NCBI GenBank assembly: GCA_020726505.1
Contig: JAHLEZ010000018.1
Span: 496,001 to 560,000, forward strand
Direction of reading: 5' to 3'
Source: Leptodontidium sp. MPI-SDFR-AT-0119
Taxonomy: Eukaryota > Ascomycota > Leotiomycetes > Helotiales > Leptodontidiaceae
DNA length: 64,000 nt
Below the pieces are notes generated by a model. The model ran no database searches. It was not told the origin of the DNA and saw nothing but the letters and a program-made list of their open reading frames with translations. Of the stretch, positions 24,916-35,414 are shown one piece after another. The position numbers were made by a program, and so were the translations under genes. How positions within the stretch are numbered: position 1 is the stretch's first letter; each line of letters opens with the position of its first letter.

Positions 24916-26912
24916 GGCTAAATCAAGGAAAGGAATCCGAAGTCTCTCTTTTGGATTCGATTATATAGTAGGGAGATTTAATGGTGACCGATAATGATTG
25001 GCAATTGATTGATAGATCTCTGAGAACAGTTGAAGGACTGGAGAAAGTAGCCGTGGTTTTAAGTATCAATCATGAGTTCCGTCGGCAATTTGGGATTCGC
25101 TATTACGGTATATCCTCGAGGCCGGCGATATTTGAATTTGCTCTCTAATCGGGGCTTCCTGATGGATGTTACGTCCGAAACGTACATGGCCATGTAATCT
25201 GCATCTCCAGCTATCCCATGGACTGCTGCGCTACTGTACCAGAATTCCGCGAGACAGGGATTGTGACCAATTGAAGAGGGACTTCATAGCAGGCATAACT
25301 ATTCCGTCAAGAACAAAGGGAAACTTTACTCAGAGTAGTAAAATTCCGTGTATCTAACTAAGGCTGCTGATTGGGTTGTTGGTCCTTGCGCCGGAGAACT
25401 TGCAAGAAGGCTTAGCGGAATACAAGTACTTCGAAGTATATTCTAGCCGTCTTTTACTGCGATTGGTGCTGCAGGGGCTTCTTTCAGGCTGAGGTGCATT
25501 AAACCAACTTCTACAGGCTTCTAATGCGGCGCCTTGATTTTCGCTGTAGGGGCTGCGTACAGGTGCTTCAGTTGCCCACAAAAAGTGACGAAATTGAGGG
25601 TTCGCAGTCCATGGGTATCCGGACGATGAGGCAACGCATTCCGCACCAACTCCGGCGCGACCCCAGCAATCTTCGTCTTAATCGCCACCCAGATTTACTG
25701 CGTACACAAAATGCCAGTGGACTCAATCGCCTCTTGTTCGCATGATGAACCTTACCGTAGATTGAGTACGGCCGTATGTTCAAGATTTTCTCGGCAAAAT
25801 AAAGGTACATAGTTTCCGGAGATTTCTGTTTAGTGATCAGTCAGCCCCGTGCGGATTAAGTCCGTGCCACGTCTGGATCTGTCCCGAAACATCACCATGA
25901 TCAGCGCTCCCAAAATAAGCGTTCAAACCTTATGCTAAAACTAACCTCTTTATAGAATATCGCGATCTACTAACCCTCCTAAATAATGTTAAACGTCAGG
26001 AAACCTGGAGCTAGTGTGGGTAGTCTTCCAGGGTGTCTATCCAATAAATCTGCCGATTCTAGCCTCGAGTAGGCCTTTGACTCCATCTCGAACCTTCGAC
26101 AGCCACCCTTGTCTTTACAACGGACCTGTTTTTAGCACGTGCTTGACTACGTCCTAGGGTATATAACCAATATTTGTAAGCTGTTTGTGCCACCGACCCG
26201 CAAAAGTTGACATTTAACATTCAAGCCAGGAGGGGGGTTGGGGGAGAGTAATGTTACATAGCTTTGAATCCCCTTACTTGAGGGATATCGTGAACCTACC
26301 CTTCAGACTCAGCTCTACTCGTTTTCGAAAGTTTCCATCTTTGCCAACGAAGGAGGTAGTCGCCGACGGTCCCGGGAATAGGATAGTCATTCAAGCAAAA
26401 AGAGGCAAGTGAGAATTGCTTAAGTAGTGGTTAGAAAGCCGGATCGCTCTGGTGTATAGCGCAGAAGATAAAGCCAACAACTATATATTCTCTATTATGT
26501 CTTTTTAGCTTTGTGTCTAATTCGAAGTAAAATAAAGAAGCAACAGCGTATCGCGCTATATTGCTAGTAGCTCTAGATACTGAATGATCCTCTTCTGAAT
26601 TGACTCAGTGTATGCTTTGGATATCGTCGAGTCTTAGCAGAAAGTCGTCAAACTCTATATCGAGGCGGCGGTATCTAGGATACGCTCAGAGGACCTACTT
26701 AAGTTTTCGGTCACACATTTTCTCTCAAAACAAGCGCCATAACCCAGGGTGCTACGCTTGTAACTGTCAGCGAGGCTGTGATTAGAAGATGGAAATGAGC
26801 CTTGTGAAACAACCCGCCCAATGAAATTATATCAAGAAAATCCCCATTTGGACCTCGCTTAGCCTTCCTTCTCAGCATACACCCTCAATAAAACAATACC
26901 TCTCCCCTCCCT
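24916..26912. other. About 2 kb with no supportable gene
   Basis: The first 50-60 bases hold the likely promoter of the SDR gene (TATATAG near 24,961-24,968). The rest contains only short frames without motifs. Several stretches look like decayed sequence, but none is assignable. Confidence 0.4.
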
Positions 26913-27547
26913 TCAACTTTTCCACCCTCTCCCTCTCCCCTCGCATCCTCCCCCAAAAAAACCCCTCTCCCTCAAAATATCCTTAATCCCCCCCGCCGCC
27001 CTCCCAGGATACACCGGATTAGGAGGCCACTCACTCTCGGGCACTCTACTATTATCTGCTCTCAACCAGACCACCCCACTCCCCTTATCCTCCCCATTCT
27101 TCCTATTCTTCCCATTCTCCTCATTCCCACGAACAACTTCCTCACCCAACCCCCTCCAATTCCTCAAACTCCTCCTCGCTAAACCCACCACCTACAATAA
27201 CTACCATCGCTCTCTTTTGCTGAGAGGGAGATCGCGCGGTGTTACTTCCTTTGCCGGAGGAGGGATGCGTTATGGTGGGTTTGGGTTGGTGGGAGAGGGA
27301 GAGGAGGGAGGGGAGTTCGATTCGGGCGGAAGGGAGGGAGGTGATGAGGTGGATTACTAGGGGATGTTGTGTTAGTGGGTTTGTGGGTTGAGGATTGGAG
27401 TGAAGAGATGAGGGGGATTGGGGGGGAGATGTGAAAAGGAGGGAAGGACTTACCGTCGATTTCAGGGAGCAGAGCTTCGATTTGAGGTGTTGTTACAGAG
27501 GGGAGCTTGCCGAAGAGTATTACTGGGAGTGCTTTTGAGTCGGTCAT
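26913..27547 (-). CDS. Small conserved fungal protein, apparent G-run frameshift
   Basis: Exon 1 27454-27547 and exon 2 26913-27356 (97-base intron GTAAGT...CCCTAG) encode about 178 residues if one base is skipped in a run of five G (complement of 27150-27154). Before the run the protein starts MTDSKALPVILFGKLPS and includes VVIVGGGFSEEEFEEL. After it comes VVWLRADNSRVPE. A start with VILFG, a central VIVGGG and a late WLRAD resemble a small fungal family of unknown function (about 150 residues, possibly Rossmann-like). The last 30 residues (Gly/Arg-rich) look unrelated to that family. Without the skipped base the protein stops just after the run. Low-complexity codon content makes this less certain than its neighbours. 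Confidence 0.5.
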
Positions 27548-29490
27548 GATTGGGAGGGAATCTTTGAGTTGGGAGTTTTGTTTGGCGAGTGATGATTTTC
27601 AAGGTTGGCCTGGTTGGTGCATGAACCGCGAACTGGTGTTGAACTGTTTTTGGAGATTTATAGAGGCTGCTTTCCTTGAGAGTCTCCCCTCTTGTGTATA
27701 TCGCTCAGACCCACGCCCCTCAAATCCACGATTGAGAGCGAAAGAGCGAAGCTAGATATCTTTTCGCAAAATATAAGACCGAGACCGAGGTGGATCGTCA
27801 ATTGAACCAAGGGAGGGAGCCGGATCTTGAGAATTAGTCAAGACTCAAGAACAGTATGCTCGATGACGTTTCTTCTCAAGGATGGAAATAAATTGGATTA
27901 AGTTTAAAATTGAGATTCACGTCCATGTGTTTCTTGAGGGATGGGTAGTTGTGGGTGGATTGTTTGTTTTCAGTAACATTTTGTAACAAGTGAATCAGAA
28001 GTGACGGGTTGGGAGGTTTAAATTCCGAGACACGGTATTGCAACCCCCTGCTAGCACATTTCTTTTTTCGGTTCTGGTGTTTTACTTAATATCGGGATTC
28101 ACAGTTTTGCTTCCAAGAAAGTGAAAAAGGAAGCCTGATGAAATGTCGACTATTAGCTCGAACGGGAACAATTTTTCTTTTTATCAACAGCCAATGAATC
28201 CAATATCAGAATTCATCGAGTATTTCAAATCCATCTCACTACGAACATCAACCCGATGTGACAAGAACAACGTCGTGATACCGAGAATCTTTAAGTACAA
28301 ACCCCCTCTCGTAGTTTCTCTTCGTCCGAAAAGTCCGAATTCACTAGTTACACGTCACACCTCGCACCTCACCCTTCCCTCATCATGGAGAATCAGAACT
28401 AACAAATAAATCTCAATCATGATTGAGCTATCGTGTAACTAAATTTATATAAATATAAACACTCATCAAAGAACAACACGAAAGTCCAGATTGCAGAAAG
28501 TTTCCCAGGTGGCACAGATGGAGTTTGGGTGGGGATTCAATTGAGTTGAAGTACATTGTGCTTTTATCTTTTTACGAAAGGTTATACTCTAAAGCCTCAG
28601 CCTCGATGTAAAGAATTATGGACGAGAGAGCCCATAGATGGAGTGGTTGTTCTTGTGCGATTCGTAGCTGTCAGTTGGGATTATTGTTGCCATTCTCCCA
28701 CCTGTCGTCAAAGATTAAAGATTACAACAAACCTGCCTGGAACAGCAATCAACATGCCCCCCACCGAACTATTCCAGTACAGATTTTACAACAGTTGAAA
28801 AATACTTTCCTGGAAGACAGAACGGGATACTACAAGGGGGACACGAAGGGGGGGGGGGGGGGGGGGGGGCACCCATCCCATGGCCTCTGTTGCTGCTTAA
28901 AGAGGAATTGCGTCTAGCTCTTTCTTCCTTCTGGGCGATTGATAGTGGTATTTATATTTATACCCGCGGACAGGTTAGGGTCTGATAGGAACTTGGAAGA
29001 TACAATATTTAACAAAAAATTGATTTTTGTAGCTCATGAGGGTTCATAACTTAGACAACAAGGAGATTACGAGAAGCATTAGGGGAGAGTAATACCACCT
29101 AGCGGTGATTGTCTCAAGAGGCCTGTCTAATATTGAAGGTAACGTACCTATTGGTATAGAAGAGGGAGGGAATCCTTGTGAAATGTGAATAGTAGTAGAA
29201 CTTGTCAGAAGTACTTTTTGTTATTTGCACACGCACACTTTGCCCTGCAGAGCCTAGTCGGTACAATATCCTCCTCATCATCAATAGTATAGGAACAGGT
29301 ATCGTAACATATCGTAACAGAACGTCCAAAGCCCCAAACGCCATACATCCAAGCAGGCCCATCATGCCTTTTGTATCCCACCCATCTCATCCCATCCACC
29401 CCCCAGACCCATATCCACAAACCCCCACCAGATCCAATGTACAAAAGACCCCTCCCCCTTCGATCATACCCAAGCCAGCTCGCAGCTCAT
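27548..29490. other. Intergenic, including a long poly-G tract
   Basis: There are no supported genes in nearly 2 kb. Bases 28,848-28,869 are 22 consecutive G. The rest has only short, motif-free frames. Confidence 0.45.
28848..28869. repeat. Poly-G mononucleotide tract (22 G)
   Basis: Twenty-two uninterrupted G on the + strand, preceded by a shorter G5. Such runs can fold into G-quadruplexes and are unstable in replication and sequencing, so the exact length may not be reliable. Confidence 0.9.
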
Positions 29491-30354
29491 TTAATTACAC
29501 CCACTCATCTCAACCTCCCCCGCCAGTCCATAATCCAAAAACTCCGCATCCTCAAAATCAACGTCTTCTTTCCCCCCACCAACATTAAAGTTCTCCTCTC
29601 CGAAAATCCTCACTTGGCCTGTTGTATGCACCGGGACCTTTCCAGACCACTTCTTGCGTCTCGGAACCGCAAGGACCCTATCACCCAATCCGGATCCAAA
29701 ACCACGGCCAAAATTCATACCAGAACTTGAATTTGAGTTCGAGGTCGATTCCTCGTCCTCGAAGAACCGCCGTTTGTTCCCACCTCGTGTGATGGTTTCC
29801 TCTACACTCGAGTTGGAGATCGTACTCCCCTGGCTACTCAGGAATGGAACTTCGTCCTCTGAGGATGACGTATCTTCGTCCATATCCCCTCCTGCTCCGC
29901 TTGGGTTATAGATACCCCATTGCTGGCCAGCCATACCTCCCACCTTTAAAATCCCGCAGAAAGGCGTGAGTTCCCTGTTCCCTGATCGTGGGCGTGTTTT
30001 CACCGACGGGGAAGTAGCTTCTGACATTTTAGCTGAAGTGGGGGAGGGAGAAGAAGTGGTATTGTCGGCGAAGAGTGTGAAGGCGGAGTAGGAACCGGTT
30101 TTATATCCCTCTGGCACGGATTTTCGGACGCGCATCCCTACGTTCAGAAGGTTGGACTGCACGGAATGAGGGAGGGAGGGGGCGTTGCTTGTGTTCAAAG
30201 TTGAGGGCTGCGGTGGGAGGGAGTAGATTGGTTGTCTGGTATCGGTGACTTCTGTCTCTGCTTCTGTCGGAACGGGGTGTGTGAAGTAGGATGTTATGGT
30301 GGATTGAGAGGATGCTCGTGTGCCGGCGTAAGGACGCTTTGCTTGGTGTGCCAT
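29491..30354 (-). CDS. Spd1/Dif1-like ribonucleotide-reductase regulator
   Basis: A single exon of 287 residues. Residues 6-25 (KRPYAGTRASSQSTITSYF) match the N-terminal Hug-type motif of the yeast Hug1/Dif1 and fission-yeast Spd1 group. Residues near 71-92 (LLNVGMRVRKSVPEGYKT) match the second conserved motif. Known members bind the small subunit of ribonucleotide reductase and control its activity or nuclear import, and are degraded in S phase or after DNA damage. The rest is Ser-rich and acidic (DEDTSSSEDE near 155-165), probably disordered and phosphorylatable. A Lys/Arg patch (GGNKRRFF) may be a nuclear signal. The 5' flank is strongly Ser-codon and CT-rich. Confidence 0.75.
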   Translation of the reverse strand: MAHQAKRPYAGTRASSQSTITSYFTHPVPTEAETEVTDTRQPIYSLPPQPSTLNTSNAPSLPHSVQSNLLNVGMRVRKSVPEGYKTGSYSAFTLFADNTTSSPSPTSAKMSEATSPSVKTRPRSGNRELTPFCGILKVGGMAGQQWGIYNPSGAGGDMDEDTSSSEDEVPFLSSQGSTISNSSVEETITRGGNKRRFFEDEESTSNSNSSSGMNFGRGFGSGLGDRVLAVPRRKKWSGKVPVHTTGQVRIFGEENFNVGGGKEDVDFEDAEFLDYGLAGEVEMSGCN

Positions 30355-32084
30355 TGTGTCTTTTTCTCTTGCGAGTCGAGGCTTTTATGTGTGTGGAGTT
30401 GATGAGCTGAAGAGCTGGAGGAGCTGGAGGAATTGCAGTCGCAGATCTCTGTCCGGAATCTGTTTTGCGTTGTCGTCTTGGTCGAGGATTGAGGGGTTAT
30501 CAGGGGGTGGCTGGCGCGTGGGTGGTTTGATTTCCTTGTGGAGTGTGAGATCGAGGGAGGATGCGGAATCGCTGGAGTAGAGAGAATGAATGAAGGAAGG
30601 AATGGAGAGATTTCCAAGTCGTGGGAGAGAATGAGTGGGAGGGCTTAACGAGTGGAATGGAGTGAGTGCGTGGAGTTGAATATTCGTGGGGTGCAGAGAG
30701 ATTGGAGAGAAGATTGGGTTGGCGTTGCTTCTCCGTGGCTGAGACATCGCGTGGCTGCTGATTGGACCGTTGTCACGGAACGCGGGGTTTCGTGGGTCGT
30801 GTTGAAAAGAGATATCATTGGCTGGTCTGTCAGGTCACGTGTCTGTCCTCGCTAAGCCCTTCTGGACGGCCCGGCCAGGCCAGGACTCCCGTCCCTTTTC
30901 CACTCTGCTCGGAACAGAGCCAGAGCATCCAGCCTTAAGCTTCTTCCTCATGCCACAATGATACCCAAGGGTCCCCTTTTCTTTAGAACTAAGTGGCTGT
31001 GCCCGAGTTCAGGATCGCTGCAGAATCTATCTACCCATCGTGCCCAGTCGAGACGCTCATCATGTGCTCGCGGCCCACGGCTGCTCGTTGGACCGACCGA
31101 ACATGCTAGACAGGAGAAGGAATACAGCAAAACGAGCGATATACATCGCTACAATTCCTTCTCCGGTCGAAATATCTAGCTATATGCAGTGGCCATGCAT
31201 ACATGACAAGGCGGACCCGCTTAGACTCGGAGGATTGGTTGTATATCATTCCGTTGCTTCGATTAAGCTCTCTCCAACTTCTGGCTCCTCGTTTTCTCTG
31301 CTACCTACACTGTTGCCTTGCATCTATCACTTACTGCATGCAGTACATGTTGTTCGTGTCTCTGTCAAGCTGAACATAATCCGATCCTTGAAGCTTCTTT
31401 TCAGATATGCACTTTCATCGCTTTGCTTTGTCAACTTCATACGGGGTCTTTTGTTCTTCCTGGGCCTCCTTGAATCACGAAGCCTGATAGTCAATTAGTC
31501 GTTGAAGTTTCCATCATGTCAAGTAATCTAACGGCTATTATCGGCCACTTGATCAGAGGAGAATATGCAATTGGGACAAAGATGTATTCGAGTTTGACGA
31601 GTAAGCATGACAAACTTGGCCTCGTGTTTCCCCCAGGCGAAAAGCACACTTTCAAGTGCTGGAAGGGCCCTTGCAAAGCGGCTCAATTAAGTAGCTTCAT
31701 TTATCAAGTGGCATCTTATTGGCCAACCCCGCAGATGTACGCCCATTCATGTGCTCGTGATAAGCTTGTGATGTTTCATTTGTCTCCTAATTGTCCCTTG
31801 ATCGCAGCTCGATAGCAGTAGCGAATTTTATTCGCTCCCCCTACGCCCTCCTGAATACAACAATCTTCGATGAGTCTCTGGTAGAGCTTCCCAACCTTCT
31901 CTCTCGACTATCCGCAGGCTGGCTCGCCAGTTCGCTAAAGAGGGGTCGCGCAGAGCCTCATTGAGATAAGAAGCATAAAAGACGCTCTGATTTTTGATGA
32001 AGGCCCCGGAGATCTGATCGTCTCGATGACAGTGAGTAAGACATACACTACAGAGGACCACCAAAAGAACGATCATTTGCATCA
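30355..32084. other. Intergenic; candidate 5' leader and two unassigned frames
   Basis: 30,355-30,850 is CT-rich in the minus direction, as expected for the leader and promoter of the Spd1/Dif1-like gene. An ATG-initiated + frame at 31,516-31,815 (99 residues, FPPGEKHTFKCWKGPCK) and a minus frame of 88 residues starting at about 32,094 with a hydrophobic N-terminus are open, but I recognise neither and cannot support them as genes. Confidence 0.4.
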
Positions 32085-32429
32085 ATGGCGCCATTCCTTC
32101 AAGAGTCTGTCTCTGTTGACACTTTCGAACCCCCTTCTCTAGACTCTTTGAAGATCGAGAACGCAAATATCAAGTCTTGCAAGATTGTTGGGCCGCTGGC
32201 ATGGGAGGGAGAACAATTCAAACATGAAAGTGACTATACTTACCAACTGTCCGAGGAAGAGATTCATGAAATTGATGAAGCACTCTCAAACTTCAATGGT
32301 TTGTCGCTACATGTATGTATATACCTGGACGAACCTGGCACTAACCTCACTTCAGATCTTGGCCTGGATGGAGACGAAGCCAACCAGAGTACCTTTATAC
32401 TCCTCAGGGAAGATACATTTCTCTCATGA
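32085..32429 (+). pseudogene. TauD/TfdA-type dioxygenase, N-terminal fragment
   Basis: Exon 32085-32298, an intron of 57 bases (GTTTGT...TTCAG) and exon 32356-32429 give about 95 residues. GPLAWEG, DYTYQLSEEEIHEID and LGLDGDEANQSTF match the start of fungal TauD/TfdA (clavaminate-synthase-like) Fe(II)/2-oxoglutarate oxygenases. Full-length enzymes are about 350-400 residues with an HxD...H iron site. Here the frame ends right after the STF motif, and no catalytic part follows within several kilobases. It is a truncated remnant with no expected enzyme activity. Confidence 0.7.
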
Positions 32430-33011
32430 AGTCGTTGCATCCTACCTGGGAGCCTTTCGATCCGTCGGTGCAATTTTCAAACGAATTCAAAGGTACTAGC
32501 ACGCCTTGGTTAGCACTAGACGCAAAAGAGATGGAGGCAGCAACGTCATACATGCTTGGGAAGCAACTTTGGAGTCTATTTGAAGGGTCGATGGATTTCC
32601 CTGAGCCAGCTAGCGTGGCCGGGTTCGGACTCCCAGCTGGATGTCCAACATTTCCTATTTTCGACAAGACACCGAAGGAGCTGAGAAGTGTGATTCGAGA
32701 CTGCAATGCTGGCGCTGACGAGTGGGAGGGAATCCGCCAGCCATTTGTTATTCGTGGGAGCAGGACATACGCGAGAGATATCGAGACCAACGAGCTGTCG
32801 GACTCAATGACTATGCTACAGGAAAGCGCGAGCGTGGTGGGAGTTTGAAATCGACAGGGCAACAAGGTTCTTCAGGATCAGAACGTCAGACCCCGGTGGT
32901 CTGTTGAGCGTGTCAGATGAGGAATTCGTGCGCTTCATGAGTCGGCGCCCAACACTCGAGAATGTGCTTCAAGCTATCGAAGATACAATCAACTGCTGTG
33001 ACTCGGTGTGA
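32426..33011 (+). pseudogene. Unrecognised coding-like segment with a frame change
   Basis: Two coding-like pieces lie back to back: an open frame 32,426-32,848 (140 residues, MKSLHPTWEPFDPSV...) and, after a shift near 32,800-32,820, RAWWEFEIDRATRFF to a stop at 33,011. Composition and codon use look coding in both. I do not recognise the family. It begins exactly where the truncated dioxygenase frame ends (overlapping ATGA), so a recombination join at about 32,425 is likely. It may instead be a real gene with an unusual intron at the shift. Confidence 0.4.
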
Positions 33012-33522
33012 TCGAATGTTGGCAGCAACAACCCTCACCTCGCTTCTCTCCCTTGCCTCACATTCACTTACCCCTCGCTTCGAGCAGCACCCCAAACAAG
33101 TATATGGCATGGTGCTTTTCCCAAGACAAGACTTTGGCTCCGTCATAGAATCTGTGGTCCTGGAAAGAATTTCATAACTGCGCCGAGTTGCTGCCTGGAA
33201 GAATCTACTGACTGACCGCGGAGATCAGCAATTCTCGACAGCAAAATCAACAAACACACCGGTGCAAGAACAACCCACCGTACCAGCCCTACCTCCAGGA
33301 CTACCTCAGAACTACCTATTAGTACGCCCTTGCCTGCCGTGCAACTTTCGTTTTCGTGCTATTTCTCCGTCTAAAAGCACTTGATCAAGAAGCACTGGTA
33401 AGGCGATCCTCGATCATACTGTATGTACACTGTATGTGCGCTTTTCGGCTACAAATTTTCTGACCAACTTCACAGCTCAGGTCCTTCCCTTCTCCCGTTC
33501 GTCGCAGAACGGAAATTTCAAG
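33012..33522. other. Intergenic; upstream region of the acetyltransferase gene
   Basis: Pyrimidine-rich stretches precede the ATG at 33,523. TACTGTATGTACACTGTATGTG at 33,417-33,438 holds a short direct repeat (ACTGTATGT). No gene seen. Confidence 0.4.
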
Positions 33523-34523
33523 ATGATCTTACTCACAGACCCCTCAGCATTCCGTAAAATCCGCCTCGCCACGCCCGAGGACGTTCTTCGCCTGGGCATC
33601 ATCTGCACGGCCAGTTTCCGGTACTCAGAACAATTCATCTGGGAACGTCCCTACCATGCTGAGTATCCCCAGGACACCATCGTATTCTTTAGGCACGAGG
33701 TGAGAAGCCTGATCGAGGACCCTAAGATGATCGTCGCTGTGGCTGTCGACGAGTATGACCCCGAGGAATCATCCAAGACTGGAGCTACCATTCCCGTTGA
33801 CAGCGGCTGGACGCCCCCAGACCGTGGAGACGAGGTGGTTGTCGGTATCGCTGTATGGCAGCTGGAGCCTGGTTCGAAGCGGATTGGTCACTTCCAGTCA
33901 TCGTCACGTCTGTCTTGATCTTAGTTTCCACTCTCTCGCGCTTGCTTGGGCTAAATATTCACAGGGAATTATCCTGCGCTTCCTAAATGTCTCCACAGGG
34001 ATGAGAATCCGACACGTGTCAAGATCATACAGAAGGTCTATGAGGAACTGGAGCACAAGTAAATACAAGTGCATCCGAGAAATCGTTTCCCATACCCAGC
34101 TGCAATGTTGACTAACAGGATGGTAGGTACTTTGGCAAGGTGTCAGCTATGGAACGAACGGCTGTTCATCCCGCTTACTGGAAGCGTGGACATGGCAGCA
34201 CTCTGGCCAAATGGGGTCTAGATCTGGCTAAGATAGACAAAGTCAACCAAGCTGTGCTGGCGACGTCCATGGGTGCGAGCCTCTTTAAGCACATGAGATT
34301 CAGGTTGATCACGGAGCATCAGATTGATGGCGGGGAGGAAGATCCCACTGGTTACATCATTGCTGTGCGGGAATACTTCGTCAACGGAGGTAATTGTAGC
34401 GTTGATTTTCACACACTTGTGTACCGTTCGAGCTGCCTAAAAGAAAACATGTTGGCTTCTCACCAAATGGACACGTGGGGCTTAGGATGCATGAGCATGA
34501 ACAAAAGCTCAAATAACAAATAG
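33523..34523 (+). CDS. GNAT-family N-acetyltransferase
   Basis: Start at 33523 (MILLTDPSAFRKIRLATPED), preferred over an upstream ATG because family members start with the IRLATPED strand. Exon 2 is 33965-34058 (YPALPKCLHRDEN) and exon 3 begins 34127 (YFGKVSAMERTAVHP). Exon 1 ends at 33886 or 33907; both donors keep frame but neither is a strong GTANGT. The acetyl-CoA loop is in VHPAYWKRGHGSTLAKWG, equivalent to the R/Q-x-x-G-x-G/A signature. About 290 residues, probably cytosolic. Substrate unknown. A GTAATT donor-like site near 34,391 means the last 40 residues may be spliced differently. Confidence 0.75.
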
Positions 34524-35036
34524 CTATTTCCATGCTCACTACTAAGATGAGATAGTATCGCTTGCTCGCTAAAGCCTCAAACATGTAATATCCAAAGACT
34601 GTAATAAACCAATCCCGTAAATCCCCGACGCTACAGTATTCTCAGGAACGAAATCCAGGCATAGTAGTGGAACGTGCAGCACACCCACCGGTCAGGGTAA
34701 ATAGGGTAGTCCTAGGGTAAATCAGGGCAGTCAATAATGATAACTGGTGTTCGACCGGCAACTACCCGATAGCAAACAGGCCAAAAGAGCTCAGGAGCCG
34801 GTAGATGTCCACGTCCCATATAAAGTAAGCTAAGGTAAGGTAGGGTAAGGTAAGTGTATAGGAAGCTCGTGTGATATTCCAGATCCAGAACGAGCACCAG
34901 AACCAAAATCTAGGAGTACTGTACGTAGAACGGATATACTCTGAGAGATACTCGGCAATTTCGGAAATTTACTTATACTTCTATATGTATATTTATTTAT
35001 ATACGGATATACGGATATACACGCACATGCAGCAGA
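34524..35036. other. Intergenic with short GGTAA-type repeats
   Basis: Copies of AGGGTA and AGGTAAGG recur at about 34,694-34,730 and 34,828-34,856. An A/T-rich stretch with TATATACGGATATACGGATATAC lies at 34,996-35,020. Nothing coding recognised. Confidence 0.45.
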
Positions 35037-35414
35037 ATGTCGGGCCAAACATCCACATCTACAGCCACATCCTCATCTCACATGACGAGTTGGAGTTGGA
35101 CTCCCTCTACGAGGCGAGATTCAGTAACGAGTCTCTCGCGAGGGAGGAGGAGCGTGAATCAATCACAATCCCAACCCCAATCTTCACCATCTTCGTCTTC
35201 GGCTATAGCAGTACCAGCAGCTTTCGAGTATACATTACTGGATGAAGCACTCCTTGGAATCGGGCAGTGGATAGTCGAATGCCATCCAAGCCAGTCACAG
35301 TACAATTCAACAGCACAGTACGGATTTACTTTCCGATACATGTCCGATTCCATGGCCCAGCACGCAGCTTACATTGACTCTGAGCTAAACAGACGAATAT
35401 TACCTATCGACTAG
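35037..35414 (+). CDS. Hypothetical Ser/Gln-rich 125-residue protein
   Basis: An ATG-initiated frame with a low-complexity first half (Ser, Thr, Gln runs) and a more ordinary second half (FEYTLLDEALLGIGQWIVE). No recognised domain, signal peptide or intron. It could continue by splicing into the open frame at 35,462-35,707. It may also be fortuitous. Confidence 0.3.
   Translation: MSGQTSTSTATSSSHMTSWSWTPSTRRDSVTSLSRGRRSVNQSQSQPQSSPSSSSAIAVPAAFEYTLLDEALLGIGQWIVECHPSQSQYNSTAQYGFTFRYMSDSMAQHAAYIDSELNRRILPID

Noticed and set aside
31828..32166. Minus-strand frame with a signal-peptide-like hydrophobic stretch
   Set aside because: The ATG for the secretion-like start overlaps, antisense, the start of the TauD-type fragment through the palindrome ATGGCGCCAT; no family match and no promoter evidence.
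34694..34856. Telomere-like AGGGTA/AGGTAA repeats
   Set aside because: The units are irregular and do not match the usual TTAGGG fungal telomere repeat; treated as simple low-complexity sequence.
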